A stretch of DNA of 59,807 nt. Origin: Collinsella sp. OM04-5. Its GTDB lineage: Bacteria; Actinomycetota; Coriobacteriia; Coriobacteriales; Coriobacteriaceae. Positions 6,741-15,930 of the stretch are shown here, piece after piece. Position 1 is the first letter of the stretch. Every line of letters begins with the position of its first letter. Made by a program: the position numbers and the translations under genes. The DNA is taken from assembly GCF_003439125.1 (NCBI RefSeq), contig NZ_QSUU01000016.1:1-59807 (forward strand). Direction: 5' to 3'. Below the pieces are notes generated by a model. The model saw only the letters and a list, made by a program, of their open reading frames with translations. It was not told the origin of the DNA and made no database searches.

Positions 6741-8171
6741 CTAATTAGCTCCGTGGCCCATCTCGACGACCTTAGTCAACGAGCCAAACACACCCTCATC
6801 GGCCGCAAGCTGCGCTTCGGCGCGCCCCAACTGCACGGCAACGGCGGCGGGAGCGGTGCCGCCCTCGGTCGTGCGCGCGGCGACAATCGACGGGATGTCA
6901 AGCGCCTCGGTAATATCGCGCTCAAAGAGCGGGCTTGCTTCCTGGAACACCTCAAACGGCAGGTCCTCAAGATTGCAGCCGCGCTTCTCACACATCAGGA
7001 CCAAATGCCCCACCACGGCGTGCGCCTCGCGGAACGGCAGACCGCGCTTGGCCAGGTAGTCGGCAACGTCGGTGGCGGCAAGGTGACCCACGCCGCACTC
7101 GCGTGCCATGGCGCCCTCGTTGACGGTCCAAGTCGAAATCATACCGGCCATAACCGACAGGCACTGCATGAGCGTGCGGGCGGTATCGAGCGCGCCCTCC
7201 TTGTCCTCCTGCAGGTCCTTGTTATAGGCCAACGGCAGACCCTTCATGGTCACCAGCAGCTGGACCAGGTTGCCGTACACGCGACCGCTCTTGCCGCGAA
7301 TAAGCTCGGCAAAGTCGGGGTTTTTCTTCTGAGGCATGATGGACGAGCCGGTGGAGTACGAATCGGACAGCGTGATAAAGCCAAATTCAGAGCTCGACCA
7401 CAGCACGATCTCCTCGGAAAGACGCGACAGGTGCATGGCCATGACGGAGCCGGCGTAATGCAGATCGAGCAGGAAATCACGGTCGGAAACAGCATCGAGT
7501 GAGTTAGGAATCACACCCGCAAAGCCAAGCTCGGCAGCCGTCATCTGGCGATCGAGCGGATAGCTCGTACCGGCAAGCGCAGCAGCACCCAGCGGGCAGT
7601 TGTCGGCGGCATCAAAGGCGGCCTTCAGACGTGTAAAGTCGCGCGCGAACATCCAGGAATACGCCAGCAGATGATGTGACAGCAGCACGGGCTGAGCATG
7701 CTGCATGTGCGTGTAACCCGGCAGAATCACCTTGTCGTACTTCTTGGCCGCATCCACCAGCACGTGGCGCAACTGCAGGTTGGCCTCCATGAGCTCCTTG
7801 GCCAACGCCTTGACGCCCAGGCGCGTATCGGTCGCCACCTGGTCGTTGCGCGAACGCCCGGTATGCAAGCGCTTGCCGGCCTCGCCGATGCGACGCGTCA
7901 GCTCGCTCTCGATGGACATATGGATGTCCTCGTCGTTGATATCGAAGGTGAAGTTGCCGGCATCGATATCCTGTTCGATTCCGGTCAGGCCCTCGGCAAT
8001 CGCCTGCTCATCCTCGGCACTGATGATGCCCTGGGCCGCCAGCATCTTGGCATGCGCCTTAGAACCGGCGATATCCTGCTTATAGAGATGTTTGTCGACC
8101 GGCAGCGACGCGCCAAACTCCTGCGTGACCTCGGCCACTCCCGCCTCAAAACGACCGCCCCAAAGAGCCAT
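6741..8171 (-). CDS. argH: Argininosuccinate lyase
   Basis: Splits argininosuccinate into arginine and fumarate, the last step of arginine synthesis. The 476 residues start MALWGGRFEAG as typical ArgH, with HTGRSRNDQVATDTR near residue 110, HMQHAQPV near residue 160 and the superfamily signature GSSIMPQKKNPD near residue 280. The start at 8171 has AGAAAGGGGACAG upstream; a longer frame adds 25 unrelated residues. It lies downstream of argG on the same strand, with a small reading frame in between. Confidence 0.97.
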   Translation of the reverse strand: MALWGGRFEAGVAEVTQEFGASLPVDKHLYKQDIAGSKAHAKMLAAQGIISAEDEQAIAEGLTGIEQDIDAGNFTFDINDEDIHMSIESELTRRIGEAGKRLHTGRSRNDQVATDTRLGVKALAKELMEANLQLRHVLVDAAKKYDKVILPGYTHMQHAQPVLLSHHLLAYSWMFARDFTRLKAAFDAADNCPLGAAALAGTSYPLDRQMTAAELGFAGVIPNSLDAVSDRDFLLDLHYAGSVMAMHLSRLSEEIVLWSSSEFGFITLSDSYSTGSSIMPQKKNPDFAELIRGKSGRVYGNLVQLLVTMKGLPLAYNKDLQEDKEGALDTARTLMQCLSVMAGMISTWTVNEGAMARECGVGHLAATDVADYLAKRGLPFREAHAVVGHLVLMCEKRGCNLEDLPFEVFQEASPLFERDITEALDIPSIVAARTTEGGTAPAAVAVQLGRAEAQLAADEGVFGSLTKVVEMGHGAN

Positions 8172-8289
8172 GGAACTGTCCCCTTTCTCCAAATACCAAA
8201 ACAAGCGCCCAAAGCAATGCGCCATGTCGCTAAAGCGATTTTTCAACCGCCAGTTTTACACAATCCCTACCGTGCGCGGGACCATGTTG

Positions 8290-8460
8290 CTAATTTGCAA
8301 AGAAGTGACGCACCAGGCACTTGGCGCCCAACGTCTCCCTCCGGATGTTGCCTTGCGAACCATCGATCCAAGCCTTCAGGCTCACAGGAACGTCCTCGAC
8401 CTTTGCAGCATCGAACTCGGGCGCGAGGGCAAGTAAGGCATGCGCGATAGCGTTGAACAT
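8290..8460 (-). CDS. Small hypothetical protein (56 aa) between argG and argH
   Basis: A 57-codon frame from ATG (8460) to TAG (8290) with a good ribosome binding site, GAGGAG, 8 nt upstream. The product begins MFNAIAHALLALAPEFDAAK and ends ETLGAKCLVRHFFAN. It has an N-terminal amphipathic helix, one Trp and one Cys, and no signal peptide or known domain that I recognise. Third codon positions are mostly G/C, as in a real gene. It is on the same strand as argG and argH, which favours cotranscription. A role in arginine metabolism is only a guess from position, and it could be a leader-type or unrelated small protein. Confidence 0.55.
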   Translation of the reverse strand: MFNAIAHALLALAPEFDAAKVEDVPVSLKAWIDGSQGNIRRETLGAKCLVRHFFAN

Positions 8461-8510
8461 AATGGATACTCCTCATATATATAGGCACAGAGCCGCCAAA
8501 TTGATAGAAG

Positions 8511-8540
8511 GAGCCCCGCCGGACAACCCCGGCGGGGCTC
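8511..8540. terminator. Hairpin between argG and the 56-aa frame
   Basis: GAGCCCCGCCGG pairs perfectly with CCGGCGGGGCTC (12 bp, 6-nt loop). On the minus strand it is followed by CTTCTATCAATTT, a weak T-rich tail, so it may act as an attenuating terminator after argG. Confidence 0.55.
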
Positions 8541-8693
8541 GGACTCAGCCGCAGGCGCGGCGTCATATATGCGGGCGGAACGTAGGGGCCACCGATGTTA
8601 AGAAGTGTCAGCAAGCATAACGAAAGGTAGGGACCCCGTGCGCCCGTTTTGTATCACGCGGATGGGCCGCGCGGATACCAAGGAAAGGAGGCG

Positions 8694-9920
8694 CTAGGCC
8701 TGGGCGGCAGCGGAGCTGGGACCCTGGACCTTTGCCCACGTCTTGAGCGACAGCGTATCGATCTCGATAAAGCCGGCGCTGGCCTTCTCGTCAAACGTGG
8801 TGTCGCGGTCGTAGGTAGCCAGACCGTAGTCGTAGAGGCTGAAGGGGCTCTTGCGGCCGACGACATGACAGTTGCCCTTAAAGAACTTCAGACGGACGGT
8901 ACCGGTCACGAACTTCTGGGTGTCGGCCATAAAGGCGTCGAGCGCGTTCTTGAGCGGGCTGTACCACTGGCCGTTGTACACGGCAGTGGCCCAATCCTGC
9001 TCGAGCTTAATCTTGGTCTTGAGCAGGTCGCCCTCGACGCAGATATCCTCGAGTGCCTTGTGGGCGGTGATGAGCGTCAGGGCGCCGGGAACCTCATAGC
9101 ACTCGCGGCTCTTAAGGCCCACCAGACGGTCTTCGACCAGGTCGAGACGGCCAAAGCCGTTGTCGCCCGAGATCTTGTTGAGTGCGATGATGATCTCGGA
9201 GAGCTTCATCTTCTTGCCGTCGACGGCGACGGGCTTGCCGGCCTCAAACTCAATCTCGGTATACGTCGGGGTGTCGGGCGTGTCCTCGGGATTCTTGGTC
9301 ATAACCCAGGCGTCGTCGAGCGGCTCGTTCCAGGGATCCTCCAGGTGGCCGCACTCAATGGCACGACCCCACAGGTTGTCGTCGATGGAATAGGGGTTGT
9401 CGTTGGCACCCTCGGGAACCGGCACGTTGTGGGCGTGAGCATAGGCGACCTCGTCGGGACGGCACTTAAGATCCCACTCGCGAACCGGGGCGATAACCTT
9501 AAGCTCGGGGTCGAGGGCCTTGACGGCAGACTCAAAACGAACCTGGTCGTTACCCTTGCCGGTGCAGCCGTGAGCGACGTAGGTCGCGCCAAACTCGTGA
9601 GCGACCTCGACAAGCTTCTTGGCGAGCAACGGGCGGGACAGGGCGGAGAGCAGCGGATACTTGTTCTCGTACATAGAGTTTGCGGCGATAGCCTTAGTCA
9701 GGAACTCATCGGAGAACTCGTCGCGCAGATCGAGCACCTGGCAATCCAGAACGCCCAGGTCGAGGGCCTTCTGCTTCTTGGCGTCCAGACCGGTCTCCTC
9801 CTGGCCCACGTTGCCGCAGACACAAACAACATCGAGATTCTTCTCGTCCTGGAGCCACTTGACACATACGGATGTATCAAGACCACCGGAATATGCGAGA
9901 ACGACTTTTTCCTTGCTCAT
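8694..9920 (-). CDS. argG: Argininosuccinate synthase
   Basis: Joins citrulline and aspartate with ATP to give argininosuccinate. The 408 residues open with the PP-loop ATP-binding motif AYSGGLDTS (residues 9-17), followed by the family blocks ATYVAHGCTGKGNDQVRFE (about residue 115) and YSIDDNLWGRAIE. The length is normal. The start at 9920 has GAAAGGAAACAG upstream. It heads the argG, small ORF, argH set on the minus strand. Confidence 0.97.
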   Translation of the reverse strand: MSKEKVVLAYSGGLDTSVCVKWLQDEKNLDVVCVCGNVGQEETGLDAKKQKALDLGVLDCQVLDLRDEFSDEFLTKAIAANSMYENKYPLLSALSRPLLAKKLVEVAHEFGATYVAHGCTGKGNDQVRFESAVKALDPELKVIAPVREWDLKCRPDEVAYAHAHNVPVPEGANDNPYSIDDNLWGRAIECGHLEDPWNEPLDDAWVMTKNPEDTPDTPTYTEIEFEAGKPVAVDGKKMKLSEIIIALNKISGDNGFGRLDLVEDRLVGLKSRECYEVPGALTLITAHKALEDICVEGDLLKTKIKLEQDWATAVYNGQWYSPLKNALDAFMADTQKFVTGTVRLKFFKGNCHVVGRKSPFSLYDYGLATYDRDTTFDEKASAGFIEIDTLSLKTWAKVQGPSSAAAQA

Positions 9921-10473
9921 GGCTGTTTCCTTTCGCCCTTGGTAGCTAGTTAGAACATCGGTCAGTTGCAAGTCATTTCGAGGTCAAAAACCGTGCAATA
10001 TCAGGTAAAATAGCAAAAAGCAGCACAACATGCCCTAGAAACATGCAGCAATGTCGTGCTAAAACCCAACGACCTCAAAATGACTCTGTTGAGGCAATTC
10101 GCCCCATACGGACAGAGACGATTGTTATCGTCGTCGGGAAATTGCGCGCTGGCGTCGGATGGCATTGTCTGCAGTAGTGATGATCTTTACGAACTGCATC
10201 TGCCTCTCCTTTCACCTATCGCCGGGCGCAATTCTAATATCGCAAACGGTACCTTTTCCTCGGTAAGCGGTGCTTTTGCCGTCTCCGTTTTCGATGGTCG
10301 CTATATTACGCTAAAGTGCCTGCTGTACAAGCGACAAATTCAAATTTCTGAAAAGTTTTTTCATTAGTTTGTGAATTGCAGTGCAAGTACGCACCATTCC
10401 TGCGAAAATACGCTCGATTACATAGCAGAGGGTCATTACGCCCGAAACAATCTGGAAACGGAAAGGCGCATTT
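9921..10473. promoter_or_regulatory. Divergent region upstream of argG with nested dyads
   Basis: About 550 nt without a supportable gene; a 103-codon plus frame inside has no ribosome binding site. It carries a nested palindrome: outer arms 9971-9985 and 10071-10085 (AGTCATTTCGAGGTC, one mismatch) enclose inner arms 10022-10031 and 10051-10060 (AGCACAACAT, one mismatch). The rest (10090-10470) is AT-richer and must contain the promoter of the plus-strand HAD gene. No ArgR box could be assigned with confidence. Confidence 0.5.
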
Positions 10474-11301
10474 ATGCAGACTTATGAATCAGACGCCAAC
10501 ATCGGCAACATTAAACTCATCGCCGTCGACATGGACAAGACGCTGCTCACCGACGAGCGCGTGTTGCCGCAGGGTCTTGATGAGCGTCTGGACAAGCTCG
10601 CCGACGCCGGCATCGTATTCTGCCCCGCCAGCGGACGTCCCGCTCCCAAGCTCGAGGAGATGTTCGAGGGCATCAAGAACCGCCTTGCTTTTTGTCCCGA
10701 CAACGGAGCCTGCGTCATCTATCGCGGCAGCTATATCTATAAGAGCAACATCGATGTGGCGCTGTATCAGCAGGTGCTCGCTCGTGCCTCGGAGGACCCG
10801 CGCGCCGTTCCCGTCCTGTGCTGCTACGACGAGTTCTATGTGCTCGCCCGCGACCATCAATTCCACGACGAGATCAGCGTCTACTACAACACGATCAACT
10901 ACGTCGACACCTTTGAGGGCATTGATATCGAGTCCAATAAGATCTCGATCTTTTTCCCTGCCTACGATGCCGAGCCCGCGTTCCGCGAGACCTATAACCC
11001 CGCGTTCTCGGATCAGCTCTATGTCACCAATGCCGGCCGCGAGTGGATCGACTTTATGAACCTGGGTGTCGACAAGGGCGCCGGCGTCGCGCATCTGTGC
11101 GAGCAGTTGGGCATTGATATCGCCGATGCCGCCGCCGTGGGCGATACCTACAACGACATCCCCATGCTTGAGCGCGTCGGACACAGCTTTATCGTGGACA
11201 ATGCCGAGGAGCACATGAACGCGCATGCCAAGTGGCGTATTCCGAGCAACAACGACGGGGGCGTACTGACGCTCATCGACGCCATCTTGGCGGCTCGTTA
11301 A
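10474..11301 (+). CDS. Cof-type HAD hydrolase
   Basis: Predicted sugar-phosphate or nucleotide phosphatase of the Cof/YbiV branch; substrate unknown. In its 275 residues the nucleophile motif VDMDKTLL lies at 17-24, CPASGRP follows near residue 52, and the C-terminal acidic motif GDTYNDIPMLERVGHS is near residue 220. Between them sits the C2-type alpha/beta cap. The Cof family is usually 260-290 residues long. The ATG at 10474 has GGAAAGG upstream. It is monocistronic with a terminator. Confidence 0.9.
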   Translation: MQTYESDANIGNIKLIAVDMDKTLLTDERVLPQGLDERLDKLADAGIVFCPASGRPAPKLEEMFEGIKNRLAFCPDNGACVIYRGSYIYKSNIDVALYQQVLARASEDPRAVPVLCCYDEFYVLARDHQFHDEISVYYNTINYVDTFEGIDIESNKISIFFPAYDAEPAFRETYNPAFSDQLYVTNAGREWIDFMNLGVDKGAGVAHLCEQLGIDIADAAAVGDTYNDIPMLERVGHSFIVDNAEEHMNAHAKWRIPSNNDGGVLTLIDAILAAR

Positions 11302-11375
11302 CGGGGCTCGTCGGACCCAGCCGGGCGCCAAGATGGCGTCTTGAGTGTCTAGATACTTAGCTGAAATGATTTGAG

Positions 11376-11417
11376 CAGAGGGGAGCTCCTTGTTGGGAGG
11401 GGCTCCCCTCTGTTTTG
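11376..11417 (+). terminator. Terminator of the Cof-type HAD gene
   Basis: AGAGGGGAGC pairs with GCTCCCCTCT over a ~15-nt loop, followed by GTTTTGGTT. Confidence 0.75.
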
Positions 11418-11512
11418 GTTACTGTGGGACAAATTAATCAGTAGTGTTTGTCCCAAATCTTAAGTATGTGGGGGCTTGCGTCTTGGGCGAGCTTGCCTTA
11501 CGGAGTGCTTCC

Positions 11513-14263
11513 CTATTTCGCGTCGGCCCAGGTTATGCCGGTGCTGGCTTCGGCGATCAACGGTACGCGGAGGTCTACGACGTGTTCCATGACGTCGCGG
11601 ACCATGGTGGTTAGGCGCTCGACTTCGTCGACGGGGCACTCAAAGTCCAGTTCGTCGTGTACCTGCAGGATCATGTGAGCGGCAAAGCCTTCTTCTTCCA
11701 GACGGCGGCTCACGCGGGCCATCGCAATCTTGATGATGTCGGCGGCGGTACCCTGCATGGGGTGGTTCATGGCCGTGCGCTCACCAAAGCCGCGGAGCTG
11801 CGGGTTTTTGGCCTTGAGCTCAGGAATATGGCGACGGCGGCCGTACATGGTCTCGGCGTAGCCCGTCTGCTTGGCACGTGCCACCACATTGTCGAGGAAC
11901 GTGCGCACGCCCGGGTAGGCCTCGTAGTAACGGTCGATCATGTCGCGTGCCTCGGCCATCGAGATATGCAGCGACTGCGACAGGCCGTAGGCCTGCTGAC
12001 CATACACGATGCCAAAGTTCACGGCCTTGGCGCGGCTGCGCAAGTCGGGCGTCACCTCGGACACCGGCACGCCAAACACGCGCGCGGCCGTCTCGGCATG
12101 GAAGTCCTCGCCCTCGTTAAAGGCGCGCACCAAGTGCTCGTCACCCGAAAGATGTGCCAGCAGACGCAGCTCGATCTGCGAGTAGTCCACCGCCAAAAAG
12201 ACGCTTCCCTCGCCTGCCGAAAACGCCGTCTTGACAGTACGCCCCAGCTCCGAGCGAGTCGGAATATTTTGCAGATTGGGGTCGCTCGAAGACAGACGCC
12301 CCGTCGCCGTGATGGTCTGGTTGTACGTGGTGTGCACACGGCCGTCACCACGGCGCAGCGGGCCCAGGGTGTCCAGATAGGTGGATTTGATCTTAGACTT
12401 CTCACGCCAGTCCAAGATCAGACGCACGATTTCGTGGTCACGCGCAAGGTCGCTCAGCACCTTGGCGTTGGTCGAATAGTAGCCGCGCTTAGTCTTCTTG
12501 AGGCCCTTGGTCGGAAGCCCCATCACATCAAAGAGCACATGCGACAGCTGCATGGGACTGCCAATATTAAAGGTCTCATCACCCGCTAGGTCGCGAATGC
12601 TGCGCTCGACCTCGGTGATCTGGGTCGCCAGGCCCTCGGACAGATTACGCAGGCGGTCGGGATCCACGAGCATGCCCGCGCGCTCCATCTTGGCAAGCAC
12701 CGGCACGAGCGGCATCTCGATGCCATCGAACACGTTGGCAGCGTTCTCACGGGCCATGCGGTCGCGCAGCGGCGCCACGAGCGTCAGCGTCAGGGCCGCA
12801 GTGCGGGCAGCGGGAACAGGAGCGTGCTCGCCGGCACCCTCCGCGCCGCGCGCCGCAGGCAGCGCCATCTGCAGATAGGTATCAGCCAGATACGCCTCAT
12901 CAAACTCGGAGCGGTCGGAATCCAGCAGGTAGGCGGCGACCACGGTATCGAAGATGCGCGTGGAATCGACGGCCAGCGGATCCATAAGCTCGGGCTCAGA
13001 AGAATCAATGGGCGAAAGCTCATGCAGCAGCGCCTTCATATCCGGGCTCGCCACACGGCCCTCCATAAACAGGCGCGCGAGCACGCCAGCGATCACGCCG
13101 CGGACGAAGTTGAAGCCCTCAACCTCAGCCGCCGCACCGCTGTCGCCCTCCTCGAGCGCGAACAGGCCCTTGGACGTCGCCAGCCACAGCGTGCGCGTCA
13201 GTCCAAAGAGCGCGCCCTCTTCCTTGTCGTCGTCCACCACGGCGGCGACCCACTCGCCGGCATCAATCGCGCGGGAGACCTCAGCCGCAACGGCGCCAAG
13301 CGCGTCGGCATCGCCGGCGGCGGCACGCGAAACGGCAGGCATCTCAAACGCGCTGCCAGCGGCCGCAGCCCCACCCTCGCCGCCAATCAGCGAGAGGAAA
13401 CGGTTCTGCATGGCCGTGATGCCGAGCGTGCCCAGCGCCGCGGACACCTCGTCGGCAGAAAACGCCGGGAAGGACGTTGCGTCAAAGTCGAGCTCGACGG
13501 GCGCATCGGTGCGGATGGTCGCCACCTTACGGCTCAGCAGCGCGTCGTCGATGTGTGCACGCAGGTTCTCGCCCATCTTGCCCTTGACCTCGTCAGCGTG
13601 CGCAATGACCTCGTCCAGGCTGCCGTACTGTGCAATGAGCGCACTCGCCTTTTTGGGGCCGATGCCCGGTACGCCGGGAATGTTGTCCGACGTATCGCCC
13701 TTCAGACCGTAAAAATCGGGCACGAGCGCCGGCGTAATGCCGTGATACAGGTCGTCTACGCTCTCGGGCGTCATGATCGCCACGTCGGACAGGCCCTTGC
13801 GAGTCGAGACCACGTTAACGTGCTCGGTCACAAGCTGATACATGTCACGGTCGCCGGTCACCAGCAGCATGTCACAGCCGGCCTGCTCGCCCAGGCGCGC
13901 CATAGTGCCCAGGATGTCATCGCCTTCCCAGCCCTCGGACTGCAGAATCGGCACATTGAGCGCACCGAGCAGCTCCTTGATCATCGGAAACTGCGCATGC
14001 AGATCGGGGTCCATGGGCGGGCGTTGCGCCTTATACTGCGGCAGCATCTCCATGCGCACGCGCGGTTTGCCCTTGTCAAACGCCACGACCACACCGTCGG
14101 GGTTAAAGGCATCGATCATCTTAAGAAACATGTTCAGAAAGCCAAAGATCGCGTTGGTGGGGCGACCGTCCGGCGCGTTCATGGTGGGCGGCACGGCGTG
14201 GAAGGCGCGGTGCATGAGCGAGTTGCCGTCGATAACGGCAAAAGTGCGGCGCTTGTCAGACAT
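11513..14263 (-). CDS. polA: DNA polymerase I
   Basis: Gap-filling and Okazaki-fragment polymerase. The 916 residues comprise an N-terminal 5'-3' nuclease (FAVIDGNSLMHRAFH at the start, GLKGDTSDNIPGVPGIGPKKA near residue 195), a middle domain of about residues 310-540, and the family A polymerase. Motif A VDYSQIELRLLAHLSGDE is near residue 690, motif B RSRAKAVNFGIVYGQQAYG near 745 and motif C LQVHDELDFE near 870. The middle domain shows no D-x-E exonuclease motif, so proofreading is probably lost, as in many Gram-positive Pol I enzymes. The start at 14263 is the first Met of the conserved nuclease; the upstream 13 codons have no support. Confidence 0.97.
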   Translation of the reverse strand: MSDKRRTFAVIDGNSLMHRAFHAVPPTMNAPDGRPTNAIFGFLNMFLKMIDAFNPDGVVVAFDKGKPRVRMEMLPQYKAQRPPMDPDLHAQFPMIKELLGALNVPILQSEGWEGDDILGTMARLGEQAGCDMLLVTGDRDMYQLVTEHVNVVSTRKGLSDVAIMTPESVDDLYHGITPALVPDFYGLKGDTSDNIPGVPGIGPKKASALIAQYGSLDEVIAHADEVKGKMGENLRAHIDDALLSRKVATIRTDAPVELDFDATSFPAFSADEVSAALGTLGITAMQNRFLSLIGGEGGAAAAGSAFEMPAVSRAAAGDADALGAVAAEVSRAIDAGEWVAAVVDDDKEEGALFGLTRTLWLATSKGLFALEEGDSGAAAEVEGFNFVRGVIAGVLARLFMEGRVASPDMKALLHELSPIDSSEPELMDPLAVDSTRIFDTVVAAYLLDSDRSEFDEAYLADTYLQMALPAARGAEGAGEHAPVPAARTAALTLTLVAPLRDRMARENAANVFDGIEMPLVPVLAKMERAGMLVDPDRLRNLSEGLATQITEVERSIRDLAGDETFNIGSPMQLSHVLFDVMGLPTKGLKKTKRGYYSTNAKVLSDLARDHEIVRLILDWREKSKIKSTYLDTLGPLRRGDGRVHTTYNQTITATGRLSSSDPNLQNIPTRSELGRTVKTAFSAGEGSVFLAVDYSQIELRLLAHLSGDEHLVRAFNEGEDFHAETAARVFGVPVSEVTPDLRSRAKAVNFGIVYGQQAYGLSQSLHISMAEARDMIDRYYEAYPGVRTFLDNVVARAKQTGYAETMYGRRRHIPELKAKNPQLRGFGERTAMNHPMQGTAADIIKIAMARVSRRLEEEGFAAHMILQVHDELDFECPVDEVERLTTMVRDVMEHVVDLRVPLIAEASTGITWADAK

Positions 14264-14429
14264 ATTAAATACCTCGCTTTGGACTGGGCACGGTTTGCTC
14301 ACTCCAGTTTACACGCTCCCCGCCCCGCGGCCACCGCACATCAAGCTCCCCCGCCACCGTGAGCCCGCGCGTGATACGATGGCTCACGGTACATCAACCA
14401 GCACGATCGATCCGAAAGGAGCCTGCGTC

Positions 14430-15827
14430 ATGGAGCGTCCCTGCGCATGGAAAAAGTACACGCCACAGCAAGTCGAGGAGCTCGAGGAGCTTTGCCGCGG
14501 CTATAAGCAGTTTTTGAGCGAGAACAAGACCGAGCGCCTGTGCGTCAAGACCGGTATCAAGATGGCCGAGGAGGCGGGATACGTCGACCTGGAGACTGTG
14601 ATCGCCGAGGGACGCGCGCTCAAGGCCGGCGACAAGGTGTACGCCGCCAATCACGGCAAGGACCTCATGCTCGTCAACCTGGGCACCGCCCCGCTCGAGC
14701 AGGGCTTTAACATCCTGGGCGCCCACGTTGACTCGCCGCGCCTGGACCTTAAGCAGAACCCCGCCTTCGAGGCCGGCGACATGGCTTATCTCGACACGCA
14801 CTACTATGGCGGCGTCAAGAGCTACCACTGGGTCGCTTCCCCGCTCGCGCTCGTAGGCGTCATCTGCAAAAAGGACGGCACCACCGTCGACATCAACATC
14901 GGCGACAAGGCCGACGATCCGGTCTTTACCATCTCCGACCTGCTGATCCACCTCTCGAGCGAGCAGATGGCCAAGCCCGCCAAGGACGCCGTCGACGCCG
15001 AGATCCTCGACGTGATCGTGGGCGGCCGCCCCGTCAAGTTTGACGAGGACGACAAGGACGCCCCCAAGGAGCCCGTCAAACAGATGTTCCTGGACATCCT
15101 CAAGGAACAGTACGACGTCGAGGAGGAGGACTTCCTCTCTGCCGAGATCGAGGTCGTGCCCGCCGGCCCCGCCCGCGACATGGGTCTCGACCGCTCCATG
15201 ATCTTGGGCTATGGCCACGACGACCGCGTCTGCGCCTACCCCTCCATGCTCGCTCAGATCAACGTGGCAGACGTCGAGCGCACGAGCATCACGCTCATCG
15301 TCGACAAGGAGGAGATCGGCTCCGTGGGTGCCACCGGCATGACGAGCCGTTTCTTCGAGAACACCGTCGCCGAAATCATGACGCTCGCCGGCGAGAGCAG
15401 CCCGCTGGCCCTGCGCCGCGCACTCGCCCGCAGCCGCATGCTCTCCTCTGACGTGTCCGCCGGCTTTGACCCGGGCTACGCCGGCAAGTTCGAGACCAAG
15501 AACGCAGCCTTTATGGGTCGCGGCCTGTGCTTTAACAAATACACGGGCAGCCGCGGCAAGGGCGGCTCCAACGACGCCGACGCCGAGTACGTGGCCCTCA
15601 TCCGCGACATCATGGACGAGGCGGGCGTTGACTTCCAGACCTGCGAGCTCGGCCGCGTCAACGCGGGCGGCGGCGGCACCATCGCCTACATCATGGCCGA
15701 GTACGGCATGAACGTCATCGACTCCGGCGTTGCCGTCCTGTCCATGCACGCCCTGTGGGAGGTCGCTAACAAGGCCGATATCTACGAGGCCTATCGCGGC
15801 TACAAGGCCTTCCTCGAGCGCGCCTAA
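14430..15827 (+). CDS. M18 family aminopeptidase
   Basis: Zinc aminopeptidase I family; removes N-terminal residues (often acidic or aliphatic) from peptides in the cytosol. The 465 residues carry the metal-binding blocks LGAHVDSPRLDLK (about residue 100), DKEEIGSVGATGM (about residue 295) and a C-terminal SMHALWEVANKADIYE, all characteristic of M18. The ATG at 14430 follows GAAAGGAGCC; the open frame continues far upstream, but that part is antisense to polA and is not coding. It is divergent from polA. Confidence 0.92.
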   Translation: MERPCAWKKYTPQQVEELEELCRGYKQFLSENKTERLCVKTGIKMAEEAGYVDLETVIAEGRALKAGDKVYAANHGKDLMLVNLGTAPLEQGFNILGAHVDSPRLDLKQNPAFEAGDMAYLDTHYYGGVKSYHWVASPLALVGVICKKDGTTVDINIGDKADDPVFTISDLLIHLSSEQMAKPAKDAVDAEILDVIVGGRPVKFDEDDKDAPKEPVKQMFLDILKEQYDVEEEDFLSAEIEVVPAGPARDMGLDRSMILGYGHDDRVCAYPSMLAQINVADVERTSITLIVDKEEIGSVGATGMTSRFFENTVAEIMTLAGESSPLALRRALARSRMLSSDVSAGFDPGYAGKFETKNAAFMGRGLCFNKYTGSRGKGGSNDADAEYVALIRDIMDEAGVDFQTCELGRVNAGGGGTIAYIMAEYGMNVIDSGVAVLSMHALWEVANKADIYEAYRGYKAFLERA

Positions 15828-15840
15828 CCGACCCTTCATC

Positions 15841-15908
15841 AGTTGCGGTGAAATACGGACTAAACTGGCCCATAAACGGCCAAGACAGACCGTATTCCAC
15901 CGCAACTT
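15841..15908. repeat. AGTTGCGGTGAAATA palindrome, copy A
   Basis: Arms AGTTGCGGTGAAATACGG and CCGTATTCCACCGCAACT enclose a ~30-nt middle with a GGCC/GGCC inner dyad. A second copy at 55208-55276 has the same arms but different inner stem bases. This copy lies 13 nt after the aminopeptidase stop and ends 22 nt before yaaA, so it could attenuate or terminate between them. Confidence 0.75.
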
Positions 15909-15930
15909 CCTTCTTGGCAGAGGAGAGTCC

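Noticed and set aside
10056..10367. 103-codon plus-strand frame upstream of the Cof-type HAD gene
   Set aside because: No ribosome binding site, composition like noncoding DNA, no recognisable domain.
15841..15908. Palindrome as a simple terminator of the aminopeptidase gene
   Set aside because: No T tract follows, and a second copy exists in a different context, so a repeat family explains it better.
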